NCBI GenBank assembly: GCA_030532515.1
Contig: JAUNKY010000018.1
Span: 1-35,483 of the forward strand
Length of the DNA: 35,483 nucleotides
Reading direction: 5' to 3'
Origin: Actinomycetaceae bacterium
GTDB lineage: Bacteria > Actinomycetota > Actinomycetes > Actinomycetales > Actinomycetaceae
Of the stretch, positions 19,101-25,529 are shown piece by piece; within the stretch, counting starts at the first letter, position 1; every line of letters begins with the position of its first letter. A program made the translations under genes and the position numbers. Below the pieces are notes generated by a model. That model worked only from the letters and a program-made list of their open reading frames with translations. It was not told the origin of the DNA and made no database searches.

Positions 19101-19177
19101 GTGCGTTTGTGTTAGAGGCAGATAAGATTGAAAAATGTGAGGTGGCAGCGCATGCGCGGTCGCGAGATTTTCGGTAA
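16112..19177 (+). CDS. dnaE2: error-prone DNA polymerase DnaE2
   Basis: 1021 residues, shorter than replicative DnaE1 and normal for DnaE2. An N-terminal PHP domain begins YAELHAHSCYSFLHGADQP. The C-family catalytic region has PDIDIDIESERREE with Asp389/391/393, and ANVITYRHRSALTDAAKAFGY follows. A helix-hairpin-helix, an OB-fold region (KVAGLVTHRQRP ... FLALEDETGIVNVM) and the DnaE2 C-terminal signature SRDFR close it. It performs mutagenic translesion synthesis with ImuA' and ImuB. The GTG at 16112 lies exactly where transcription should start after TATAAT, so the mRNA is probably leaderless; the GGGGGAG run touches the start codon and cannot act as a Shine-Dalgarno. Confidence 0.95.
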   Translation: MPQYAELHAHSCYSFLHGADQPTALVKQAKDLGLTGIAILDYHGMYGAVQTSVAAKESGVKSIFGIEVTVNDPQLGPVHIPLLANHVSGYQTLCRLISDHQLKNTERAETILTWEELATHFQEDWTLLTGTTKGPLRKALHQTGITGGKNQLQKLTQLFGASIAIEANLQTPLEQEFVSHQLASLAKQFQLPLVATTAARAANVKSLPRANLLTAIQLQGNLAQVEPHLTAFPPLLRSAAEMEIIHRNYPQAVENAAQLAEELAFDLNLLAPQLPKGIVPPGESEASWLRKCTYQGAYKRYGTAQENPKAWEVIEHELQVIESLGFCGYFLIVKEIVDFCATNNILCQGRGSAANSAVCYSLSITAVDAVYHQLMFERFLSPDRSGPPDIDIDIESERREEVIQHVYEKYGRHNAAQVANVITYRHRSALTDAAKAFGYSEDLARKWSKNTAPIPIDPKVEKMAAQLKKLPRHLGIHSGGMVLTRQPVSEICPVQWAARSGRTVLQWDKEDCAEAGLVKFDLLGLGMLTALRRMFSALEKSGYVGVNGKKLDLYNLPPEDPAVYDLLCAADTVGVFQVESRAQMNTLPRLKPRCFYDLVVEVALIRPGPIQGNAVNPYLRRRLGKDPITYDHPCLEPILKRTLGVPIFQEQLMQIAVEAAGFTPAEADQLRKAMASKNSDEKLAKLKPKLLDGLMQKGISNEIAQTIFNYFQGFAEFGFPESHAFSFAYIVYASAWMKVHHPAYFYAAIIASQPMGFYSVASLVADARRHQVEVKPVDVNYSQWLTCAENGEVRLGLQQIKGLSYQEAERILAARRQSPFTSLADLAIRAGLTENQLRLLGLAGAFRSLGVGRREAAWQARFLAQNGVQQTLPGLEFTPVALPAMTVGQELVADYQFARVSTQLHPFELLRSQLTQAEVLSCQQAKQVKTGQRIKVAGLVTHRQRPAAAGGVTFLALEDETGIVNVMCSAGLWQRYRQVALTSAAVVVRGWVDAADGAFVLEADKIEKCEVAAHARSRDFR

Positions 19178-19189
19178 AGAAGGCTGACT

Positions 19190-19681
19190 ATGGCAGTTGA
19201 AGTAGAACGCAAGTTTTTAGTAGTGGGCGATGGGTGGAAAGACCTGGTGGAATCAAGCGCCCACTTTGGGCAAGGATACTTGGCAGCTTCCGATAACTGT
19301 TTGGTCCGCGTCCGCGTAGGGCAGACCCAGGCTTGGCTGACGTTGAAAGGTCGCGATCAGGAAAGTACGCAGACAGATTCTTCAGAGGGCGGGGCGCTGA
19401 CCCGTTTGGAATTTGAATATGAGATTCCAGTTTCCCAAGGGCGGCAAATGTTGGCTGAACTAACATACGCTGCTTTAGAAAAAACCCGCTACTTTTTGAA
19501 AAGCGCTACCTATGCGTGGACGGTAGATGTCTTTTTAGGGCGGCACACCGGACTGGTGCTTTTAGAGATTGAAGGTCCAGGCGTAGAAGCGCTAGCGCCT
19601 GCAGATCTTCCCAGTTGGGTTGGGCAGGAAGTTTCCCATGATCCGCAGTATGCAAATGCAAACTTGGCGTTAAAACCCTGA
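19190..19681 (+). CDS. CYTH-domain protein, triphosphate tunnel metalloenzyme-like
   Basis: 163 residues. It opens with VEVERKFLV, the ExExK signature of the CYTH fold, followed by VRVRVGQTQAWLTLKGRDQ, RLEFEYEIP, EKTRYFL, WTVDVFLG and LVLLEIEGPG, giving the paired Arg/Lys and Glu residues that line the tunnel. Known bacterial members hydrolyse inorganic triphosphate or bind triphosphorylated nucleotides; the substrate here is unknown. It lies 12 bases after dnaE2 with an AAGAAGG site, so it is likely the last gene of the SOS cluster transcript. Its stop codon lies in the loop of a 15-bp terminator. Confidence 0.88.
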   Translation: MAVEVERKFLVVGDGWKDLVESSAHFGQGYLAASDNCLVRVRVGQTQAWLTLKGRDQESTQTDSSEGGALTRLEFEYEIPVSQGRQMLAELTYAALEKTRYFLKSATYAWTVDVFLGRHTGLVLLEIEGPGVEALAPADLPSWVGQEVSHDPQYANANLALKP

Positions 19682-19696
19682 GTTTTAACGCCAAGT
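19662..19696. terminator. 15-bp bidirectional terminator with the CYTH stop codon in its loop
   Basis: Bases 19662-19676 (ACTTGGCGTTAAAAC) pair perfectly with 19682-19696; the loop CCTGA contains the TGA stop. AT-rich tracts lie on both sides (ATTTTTATT at 19701-19709 on plus; TTTGCATTTGC on minus). It closes the SOS cluster and the convergent HAD gene. Confidence 0.9.
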
Positions 19697-19704
19697 AACC
19701 ATTT

Positions 19705-20355
19705 TTATTCGCCAAGAATGATTTTCTGCAGTTCTGCAGGAGAATGCACAATGTGGGTTGCTTGGGCGAATTCAGTTTCATCTGAGCCAGCCCAGCCAAC
19801 GCCAACAGTATTAATACCGTTGGCAACACCGCCCTCGATATCGTAAATACGGTCGCCAACCATATAGACCGAGTCAAGGCTGTGTCCCTGGGAAGCAAAA
19901 AAGTCCATCACTTCGCGAATATGATCGGCTTTAGTGTGGTGGGCGCCGTCATCTTTTGCCCCGCAAATGTAAGCAAAATATTCGCCTAAACCAATTTCGT
20001 GTACGATCGGGATCGCCAGGCGCTGCACTTTTGAGGTAGCAATTCCCATAGGGATACCCGCTGCCTGGAGGTTCTCTAAGAGTTCTTTAACGCCGGGGAA
20101 GATAGGTACTTCGAACATGTGCTTACCGTAGTTTTCGCGGTAGGCGGCAATCGCGTCGGCAATCCCTTCCGGGGGCACATTTGCGTAGTCTCTAAAGGAA
20201 ACTGCCAGTGGCGGACCCACCCATTTAGGTAGATCTGCAGGAGCTTCTTGGGGTTTGCCGATCTTCGCCAGAGCGTAGTTGATGGACTCCATAATTAGTG
20301 GGGCAGAGTCGGTGATAGTTCCATCTAGGTCAAAGATTACGATTGGTTTAGTCAA
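19705..20355 (-). CDS. HAD-family phosphatase, phosphoglycolate-phosphatase-like
   Basis: 216 residues. Motif I is FDLDGTITDS near the N-terminus, motif II is the Ser/Thr in GIATSKVQR, and motif III/IV is MVGDRIYDIEGGVANG. The cap is the small alpha-helical type between residues 15 and 90 (C1). It is closest in look to Gph/PpaX-type phosphatases, but the substrate is not decided by these motifs. The start appears to be TTG at 20355 (MTKPIVIFDLDG), since this gives the normal distance to motif I and no ATG or GTG is near; a weak GAAAGA site precedes it. Divergent from the MarR gene, convergent with the SOS cluster. Confidence 0.9.
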   Translation of the reverse strand: MTKPIVIFDLDGTITDSAPLIMESINYALAKIGKPQEAPADLPKWVGPPLAVSFRDYANVPPEGIADAIAAYRENYGKHMFEVPIFPGVKELLENLQAAGIPMGIATSKVQRLAIPIVHEIGLGEYFAYICGAKDDGAHHTKADHIREVMDFFASQGHSLDSVYMVGDRIYDIEGGVANGINTVGVGWAGSDETEFAQATHIVHSPAELQKIILGE

Positions 20356-20449
20356 TATTCGACATCTTTCATAATTTTATGTGTATGGTTAGTTAATAGC
20401 ATATCCTAGTACTACTGTCTCATTAACCTAGTCACGGAGTTAGCAACTG
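20356..20449. promoter_or_regulatory. divergent HAD / MarR promoter region
   Basis: 94 AT-rich bases. A loose inverted pair, GTTAAT at 20392-20397 and ATTAAC at 20422-20427, could be part of a MarR operator, but it is short and widely spaced, so confidence is low. Confidence 0.3.
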
Positions 20450-20929
20450 ATGCTAAAGGAAGATACTACAGAGTTGTTTCGCGATCCAGCATGGACGGTT
20501 TTTTCAGAGGTGACGATGCGCCTCTCTTTTTTGCGGAACACTAAATTAAAAAATCGTTTAGGTTTGGCACCTGCTGAATACGAAGCTTTGTTCGTTCTTT
20601 ACGTTTCTGATAACGGCAGCTTACGCATGGGCGCGTTGGCTGATAGCTTGTGTTTCTCGCCTTCCCGTTTGTCCTACGTGGTAACTGGCCTGATTGATCG
20701 CGGTTTAGTTGAAAAGTCGATTTCCAAGCGCGACGGTCGCGGTTTCGTAGCTACGATTACCAGTGCCGGTCGGAAGCTGTGGGAAGAAGCTAATGAAATG
20801 GAACGAGAACTGTTCCGCAAATACTTCTTCAGCATGCTTTCGGAAGAGGACCAAGAGCGTTTCGTCTCTATGCTGGCTCCTTTTGAGAAGCAGCTTCCTA
20901 CCCTGCGTGAGATACACCACCGCTACTGA
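20450..20929 (+). CDS. MarR-family transcriptional regulator
   Basis: 159 residues, typical size. A winged helix-turn-helix spans about residues 40-105: LAPAEYEALFVLYVSDNGSL, ADSLCFSPSRLSYVVTGLIDRGLV, then the wing SKRDGRGFVATITSAGRKL with the conserved Asp-x-Arg. N- and C-terminal helices for dimerisation flank it. Such proteins repress nearby genes and release DNA on binding small phenolic or oxidised ligands. It may control itself and the divergent HAD gene, but no clear operator is visible. The ATG has a CGGAG site 10 bases upstream. The gene is followed by tRNA-Leu 76 bases later. Confidence 0.9.
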   Translation: MLKEDTTELFRDPAWTVFSEVTMRLSFLRNTKLKNRLGLAPAEYEALFVLYVSDNGSLRMGALADSLCFSPSRLSYVVTGLIDRGLVEKSISKRDGRGFVATITSAGRKLWEEANEMERELFRKYFFSMLSEEDQERFVSMLAPFEKQLPTLREIHHRY

Positions 20930-21005
20930 CGTTTACCTGATTAGGTGCATGGTTTCTAATCGTGGTAGAGTTTATACATCACCCAATGTTGTGCGGTGAT
21001 GTCCT

Positions 21006-21093
21006 GCGCGGGTGGCGGAATAGGTAGACGCGCCAGCTTGAGGTGCTGGTTCCTAACTTAACGGGAGTAGGGGTTCAAGTCCCCTTTCGCGCA
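21006..21093 (+). tRNA. tRNA-Leu (GAG anticodon)
   Basis: 88 bases of class II tRNA. The acceptor stem GCGCGGG pairs with TTCGCGC (two G-U pairs) before discriminator A at 21093. The anticodon stem is CCAGC/GCTGG with loop TTGAGGT, giving anticodon GAG at 21040-21042, which reads CUC and CUU. A long variable arm and T-arm GGGG-TTCAAGT-CCCC follow. The 3' CCA is not encoded. A strong terminator follows four bases later. Confidence 0.97.
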
Positions 21094-21096
21094 CAG

Positions 21097-21129
21097 AGTT
21101 TCCCTTGAAATATCAAGGGAAACTTTTTT
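21097..21129 (+). terminator. intrinsic terminator of tRNA-Leu
   Basis: AGTTTCCCTTGA (21097-21108) pairs with TCAAGGGAAACT (21113-21124) around AATA, followed by T's to 21129. A perfect 12-bp stem with a T-run directly after the tRNA. Confidence 0.93.
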
Positions 21130-21204
21130 GTTACCTGGAAATTTTCTCGCGGGTTTTGATTTCCGCCCTCGAATTTTTCCCGAGGACGCCCGTTAAACTC
21201 TCAA

Positions 21205-21339
21205 TTCGCACGGGAAACGCGTTTCCCGTGCGAAATTAGCGGGCGTAACCCCTGAATTCGCATACGAAAGCCGTTTCCCGTGCGAATTGAGCACCCAAAC
21301 CCTTTGAATTCGCATACGAAAGCCGTTTCCCGTGCGAAT
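21205..21339. repeat. three tandem 52-bp units with palindromic cores
   Basis: Three 30-bp cores start at 21205, 21257 and 21309, an exact 52-base period. Core 1 (21205-21234) is a perfect palindrome of 15+15 bases beginning TTCGCACGGG. Cores 2 and 3 are identical to each other and keep the right arm (TTTCCCGTGCGAA), with five changes that break the left arm. Spacers share an AACCC-N2-3-GAATTCGCA tail. The array lies between the tRNA terminator and the 3' end of the minus-strand membrane protein gene. Bases 21130-21204 hold only a short CCTCG/CGAGG hairpin and no gene. Confidence 0.85.
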
Positions 21340-21341
21340 GG

Positions 21342-22136
21342 TTAAAGATCTTTAATCCAATAAATGAGCTTTTGGAAAGCTTCAGGATTCTTAACCGCCT
21401 CAGCATCAGGCGGAGCAACCACCACAAAAGCACCCTGCGCCGGCATTTTTTCCAACGGACCGAAACCAACCAGCGTGAAACCACCTACCTCAGGTGGCTC
21501 ATAATGACCGCGCAACGACTTCACACTGCGCGCCCCATGAAACTGCCGATCTTGCAACAACAAACGCAGCATCAAAGCCTTGGCACTATCAGCCACATCT
21601 TTACGCAAAAGCCGTAAATCAGACTGCCAGTGTTTCGCTACAAACTTCGCTGCCGGAGAAAACGCCAAAACCTGCACCGGCTTACGAATCCAGAGATTAT
21701 CGTCGTCAACACTAAGTCCCAAACTAACGCTCTGCGCCACCCAACCTCGGGCAACAAAGTCAGCGTGCGCCTGCGCATACAGGCGCTTACGCCAAAACGG
21801 AGCTAAAACTGAGACAACCACCCCCAGCACCAAAGCAAATACGGCCGCAAAAGACAAAAACCGCAACAAAATAGTAATTAGCCAGCTAGAACCAGAGACA
21901 CTGAACCAATAGAAAGGAAGCTGTGACCACTCAGTAACTCCCTGGCCATTCAGAACCAAAATATTTAAAAAACCCGCTACAGCAGCCACTGCTAAAAGCA
22001 AAAAACCCTGGCGACGCAACTCGTCACGAATCAAAACACGCTCACAAAAGACCTCAAAATCCGCTAGTTCCGCGGTCAAATCCGCTAACTTCGCTTGATC
22101 TAAAGTCCCCTGAGAATCATTCAGTTCAGCACTCAT
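21342..22136 (-). CDS. two-TM membrane protein of unknown function
   Basis: 264 residues that I do not recognise as a named family. A soluble acidic N-terminus of about 44 residues precedes a hydrophobic helix at about 45-63. A second helix lies at about 90-115, after which a basic stretch (PFWRKRLYAQAHADF) leads into a cytoplasmic domain of about 145 residues. That domain contains a LWIRKPVQVLAF segment and a C-terminal part ending in AFQKLIYWIKDL. The topology suggests a hairpin anchor with both ends in the cytosol. The ATG has no ribosome-binding site; TAGAGT ends six bases before it, so the mRNA is probably leaderless. Divergent from the FrnE-like gene. The 52-bp repeat array begins two bases after its stop. 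Confidence 0.75.
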   Translation of the reverse strand: MSAELNDSQGTLDQAKLADLTAELADFEVFCERVLIRDELRRQGFLLLAVAAVAGFLNILVLNGQGVTEWSQLPFYWFSVSGSSWLITILLRFLSFAAVFALVLGVVVSVLAPFWRKRLYAQAHADFVARGWVAQSVSLGLSVDDDNLWIRKPVQVLAFSPAAKFVAKHWQSDLRLLRKDVADSAKALMLRLLLQDRQFHGARSVKSLRGHYEPPEVGGFTLVGFGPLEKMPAQGAFVVVAPPDAEAVKNPEAFQKLIYWIKDL

Positions 22137-22142
22137 AACTAC

Positions 22143-22148
22143 ACTCTA
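22143..22148 (-). promoter_or_regulatory. -10 element of the two-TM protein gene, leaderless start
   Basis: TAGAGT on the minus strand, six bases (GTAGTT) before the ATG at 22136. The same TAGAGT-N6-ATG arrangement precedes the acidic protein gene at 25530. Confidence 0.5.
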
Positions 22149-22195
22149 CCAAGTCTTACAATCCGACGAGTGTCGCCGAAGTAACCGACAGTAAG

Positions 22196-22201
22196 TAAAA
22201 T
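22196..22201 (+). promoter_or_regulatory. -10 element of the FrnE-like gene, leaderless start
   Basis: TAAAAT lies seven bases before the ATG at 22209. No ribosome-binding site is present. It favours 22209 over the ATG six bases upstream. Confidence 0.45.
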
Positions 22202-22208
22202 AATGCCT

Positions 22209-22886
22209 ATGCATATTGATATCTGGTCCGATGTTGCCTGCCCCTGGTGCTACCTGGCCGTACGCCACCTGCGCCAAGCACTCAACACTTTCCCACACAA
22301 AGATGAAGTCACCGTACGACTCCACGCCTACTTCCTCCAACCAGAACTAACCGGCGTTGACCAACGCAGTGAAGCCCAATACCTTGCCGAAACCAAAGGC
22401 ATGTCAGAAACGGAAGTAAAAACTGCTTTAGAAGCCGTCTCTGCGCTGGGAGCCAAGGAAGGCATCCGCTTTGACTGGGACAACATTAAAGTCGCCTCAA
22501 CCACGAACGCGCACCGACTTATCTGCCTGGCTCGCGAAATCGACGTAGAAAACGACACCACCACCGGACCAGATACCCTGGAGCTAAAAGTACACGAAGC
22601 CCTGGGCAGAGCCCGTTTCGAATACGGGATGAACCTGGCCAGTCCAGAATCCCTAATCGCTTTAGCAAATGACTTCAAAATCGACGGAGAACGCGTATTC
22701 GCCGCCCTCGAAAGCCAAGAATACGCGACCGAAGTATTCTCGGATTTCCAAATCGGTGTGCAAATGGGGGTAAACGCGGTGCCCGTTTTCATCTTCGACA
22801 ATGCCTTCTTAGTTGAAGGAGCGCAACCAACCGCTGCCTTCCAAAACATACTTGAAACCGCGTGGAACCACTCCCACGCAAACTAA
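22209..22886 (+). CDS. FrnE-like DsbA-family oxidoreductase
   Basis: 225 residues. The redox motif CPWC is at residues 11-14 in IWSDVACPWCYLA, the standard N-terminus of the FrnE branch of the thioredoxin-fold DsbA family. The cis-Pro region NAVPVFIFDNAFLVEGAQP is near the C-terminus. There is no signal peptide, so it acts in the cytosol, as for FrnE proteins linked to disulfide handling under oxidative stress. Two ATGs are possible; I use 22209 because a -10-like TAAAAT lies seven bases before it, giving a leaderless start. The other (22203) adds Met-Pro. It is followed 24 bases later by the MazG-like gene. Confidence 0.9.
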   Translation: MHIDIWSDVACPWCYLAVRHLRQALNTFPHKDEVTVRLHAYFLQPELTGVDQRSEAQYLAETKGMSETEVKTALEAVSALGAKEGIRFDWDNIKVASTTNAHRLICLAREIDVENDTTTGPDTLELKVHEALGRARFEYGMNLASPESLIALANDFKIDGERVFAALESQEYATEVFSDFQIGVQMGVNAVPVFIFDNAFLVEGAQPTAAFQNILETAWNHSHAN

Positions 22887-22910
22887 CCCAACCACCAGAA
22901 AAGAACTCCC

Positions 22911-23393
22911 ATGAGTGAAAACCCGGCTGAACGCCCCTACGACCCAACCCGCCCAAATGAACTCGTCCGCCAATTCCACGAGGTATATAACCTCCCCGTC
23001 CTAATGGGTGAAACCCCCACCTGCGACCGCGAACGCATTCACATGCGTATGGGACTAATTAGCGAAGAATTCGCAGAACTAACCGGTGCCCTATACGGCA
23101 AAGCCGCGCGTAGCATCATCGAAACCGCTAACGAAGCCGCAAAAGCAGCAGATGACCACACGCGCGACACCGTTGAAGTTGCCGATGCCTTAGCGGACCT
23201 GGTTTACGTCATTTACGGCATGGCACTGGAATGCGGGATCGATTTGGATGCAGTCTTAGCGGAAGTACAAGCTTCCAACCTGTCCAAACTGGGCGAAGAC
23301 GGCAAACCCATCTACCGTGAAGACGGCAAAGTCCTGAAAGGCCCCGGATTCTTCCCTCCAAACGTGGCGAAAGTTCTGGGCTTAGACGGCTAA
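22911..23393 (+). CDS. MazG-like nucleotide pyrophosphohydrolase
   Basis: 160 residues of the all-alpha NTP pyrophosphatase (MazG/PRA-PH) type. The metal-binding helices show LISEEFAELTGAL (ExxE) and VADALADLVYVIYGMALECGID (ExxD-like, Asp at each turn). The C-terminal tail SNLSKLGEDGKPIYREDGKVLKG is shared by a stand-alone group of these enzymes found in bacteria and phages. They hydrolyse nucleoside triphosphates, often removing abnormal or surplus nucleotides; the exact substrate is unknown. It lies 24 bases after the FrnE-like gene and 69 before the M3 peptidase, so the three may be one transcript. No strong ribosome-binding site is seen. Confidence 0.85.
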   Translation: MSENPAERPYDPTRPNELVRQFHEVYNLPVLMGETPTCDRERIHMRMGLISEEFAELTGALYGKAARSIIETANEAAKAADDHTRDTVEVADALADLVYVIYGMALECGIDLDAVLAEVQASNLSKLGEDGKPIYREDGKVLKGPGFFPPNVAKVLGLDG

Positions 23394-23462
23394 ATGCCTT
23401 GGCACCAGGCTTCGCAGCTGAAAAAACCTCACCTAACTTGCTTCCCTAGTAAAGGAGACCAA

Positions 23463-25388
23463 ATGAGCAAGATTGAAACCCGCCTTGTTAACTTCAGTGA
23501 GTTAACCCCTGCGATTTGTGAAGCGCAGTTCGACACCGCTGCCGCCACCTACCTGGCAGGCATTAAAGAACTGGAAAACGCCCCCGCAACCGTAGCAGAT
23601 TTCCTCGAACCGTTCGACAAACTCTCGGCCGACTTCTCAGAAGCCATCGCCGTACCATTCCACATGACTGGCATCGGCGCCGGCGAAGGCTACGAACCAC
23701 TGATGGCAGTTCTAGCCAACAAGTACACGGAAGTAGCTTCCCAGGTACGCACTAACCGCGCCCTCTTTGAAAAATTCGCCACATTAGAAACCCAGGATTT
23801 AGACGAAGAGTCGGCTACTTTAGTAGCAACTGAAGTGCTACGCTTCCGCCTGGGAGGCATTGATTTATCCGCGGAACAACAAGCTGAACTTACCGCCCTG
23901 GACCTGCGCATCGCAGACCTGGCCAGCCAATACCAGCAGCGCGTTTCGAAGCAACTGGCAACAGATTTCGTAGTAAACGGCAAATCTTACACCCCGAATA
24001 ACTTCACTTTGCAGGCAGTTTTGGAAGAAATCGCAGACCCACAGGTACGCGCCGAACTGTTGCAGCTATCCCTGGCCCGCGGCTTCGGCGCAGATCCAGA
24101 AACCGACACCCGCGATTTGGTCCTGCAGATCGTAGCTGCCCGCCACCAGCGCGCTCAGCTGCTGGGATTTGCCAACCACGCGGAAGCAGTTATCTCTGAA
24201 GAAACCGCTCCGTCTGTGGCAGCTACGCAGCAACTTCTTTCCGAGGTCGGCAATGCAGCGTTAAAGAAGCTAGAAGCAGAAGCCAAAGTGTACGCGCAGA
24301 TGGCTAAAGCAGACGGCCTGGAAGAATTCACCACCGCTGACTGGAGCTACTACGAAACCAAAGCTAAGGAAGCTACTTTGGGACTTTCCAATGAAGCTTT
24401 GAAACCGTACCTGGAACTGTGGAAGGTGCTTGAAGACGGCGTCTTCTTCGCCGCAAATCGCCTCTATGGTTTGACCGCCACGTTACGTCCAGAGCTAAAG
24501 GGCTGGGATCCTACCTGCCGCGTCTATGAAATTACTGAAGAAGACGGTAAGAGCCTGGGCCTGTTCATCATCGACCCATTCACTCGCCCAGGAAAGAACG
24601 GCGGTGCTTGGATGAACTCCCTGATTCAAGGCCACGCGGGCACCGACCACGAGTCAATCATCATCAACTGCTGCAACTACACCCCAGTAGCTGAAGGTGA
24701 GAAGAAATACCTGACCTGGGATGAAGTAGAAACTCTCTTCCACGAATACGGCCATGCTCTGCACGGGTTCCTATCCAAGACTAAGTACTCGATGACCGCC
24801 GGCACTAACGTGCCTCGCGACTTCGTAGAACTGCCCTCTCAGCTTAACGAAATGTGGGCCTACCACCCAGAAGTGATCGCCAACTTTGCCCGTCACGCGG
24901 AAACTGGAGAAGTAATTCCCTCGCAAATGCTAGCGCAACTGCAACAGTCAAAGACCTTCGGCCAGGCTTACGTAACTGTTGAGTTTGCCGCTTCCGCACT
25001 GCTAGACCAGCTGTGGCACACCGCAGATCCAGCGCAGATCACTTCCGTTGAGGAATTTGAAGCAGATGCGCTGAAGCGTAGCGGCGTTGACTCTGAACTG
25101 GTGCCCCCGCGTTACCGTACGACCTACTTCCCACACGCCTTCACTGTGGGCTATGACGCCGGCTACTACTCGTACATGTGGGCAGAAGCGCTGGTAGCAG
25201 AATGCGAACAGTGGTTCCGTGGGGAAGCAGCTCAAAACGGCGACGGCGGCTTTAACCGCGAAGCTGGACGTCGTTTAGCAGCAGAAATCCTCTCACGCGG
25301 CTTCTCTCGGAACGCTAACGACTCATTCGTATCTTTAATCGGGCATGAAGCCCGCGGGGAAACGATTTTGACTCGTCGCGGCCTGTAA
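23463..25388 (+). CDS. M3-family metallopeptidase, oligopeptidase/dipeptidyl carboxypeptidase type
   Basis: 641 residues from the ATG at 23463, which has an AAAGGAG site; an in-frame ATG at 23394 would add 23 poorly conserved residues and has no site. The zinc motif HEYGH is at 427-431 in LFHEYGHALHGFL, with a third ligand Glu expected in the following FVELPSQLNEMW. The long helical N-terminal half is typical of the M3A thimet/Dcp group. It cuts short peptides in the cytosol. No signal peptide. A 19-bp hairpin follows the stop by 16 bases. Confidence 0.93.
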   Translation: MSKIETRLVNFSELTPAICEAQFDTAAATYLAGIKELENAPATVADFLEPFDKLSADFSEAIAVPFHMTGIGAGEGYEPLMAVLANKYTEVASQVRTNRALFEKFATLETQDLDEESATLVATEVLRFRLGGIDLSAEQQAELTALDLRIADLASQYQQRVSKQLATDFVVNGKSYTPNNFTLQAVLEEIADPQVRAELLQLSLARGFGADPETDTRDLVLQIVAARHQRAQLLGFANHAEAVISEETAPSVAATQQLLSEVGNAALKKLEAEAKVYAQMAKADGLEEFTTADWSYYETKAKEATLGLSNEALKPYLELWKVLEDGVFFAANRLYGLTATLRPELKGWDPTCRVYEITEEDGKSLGLFIIDPFTRPGKNGGAWMNSLIQGHAGTDHESIIINCCNYTPVAEGEKKYLTWDEVETLFHEYGHALHGFLSKTKYSMTAGTNVPRDFVELPSQLNEMWAYHPEVIANFARHAETGEVIPSQMLAQLQQSKTFGQAYVTVEFAASALLDQLWHTADPAQITSVEEFEADALKRSGVDSELVPPRYRTTYFPHAFTVGYDAGYYSYMWAEALVAECEQWFRGEAAQNGDGGFNREAGRRLAAEILSRGFSRNANDSFVSLIGHEARGETILTRRGL

Positions 25389-25404
25389 TCAGCAGCGTCT
25401 AAGC

Positions 25405-25445
25405 TAGTTTTCGCACGGTCTTTGCAAAAGACCGTGCGAAAACTA
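25405..25445. terminator. 19-bp perfect hairpin after the M3 peptidase
   Basis: Bases 25405-25423 are the exact reverse complement of 25427-25445, with loop GCA. The stem contains TTTTCGCACGG, the same core as the palindromic 52-bp repeats at 21205. No T-run follows, so it is either a terminator or a member of a repeat family placed at a gene end. Bases 25446-25517 hold no gene. Confidence 0.7.
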
Positions 25446-25517
25446 ATTGCTGCCCAGTTTTTGCTGGTAGTAAGGACGAGAATTTTGATTCCAATAGGTT
25501 TTCAAAACGTTTTCGGA

Positions 25518-25523
25518 TAGAGT
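25518..25523 (+). promoter_or_regulatory. -10 element of the acidic protein gene, leaderless start
   Basis: TAGAGT lies six bases (TGAGTT) before the ATG at 25530; no ribosome-binding site is present. Confidence 0.5.
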
Positions 25524-25529
25524 TGAGTT

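Noticed and set aside
21205-21339. Possible small CRISPR array
   Set aside because: The 22-base spacers are similar to each other, the repeats are palindromic with two forms, and there are no cas genes; the nuclease at 28696 has a Cas4-like fold but sits in a trmI context.
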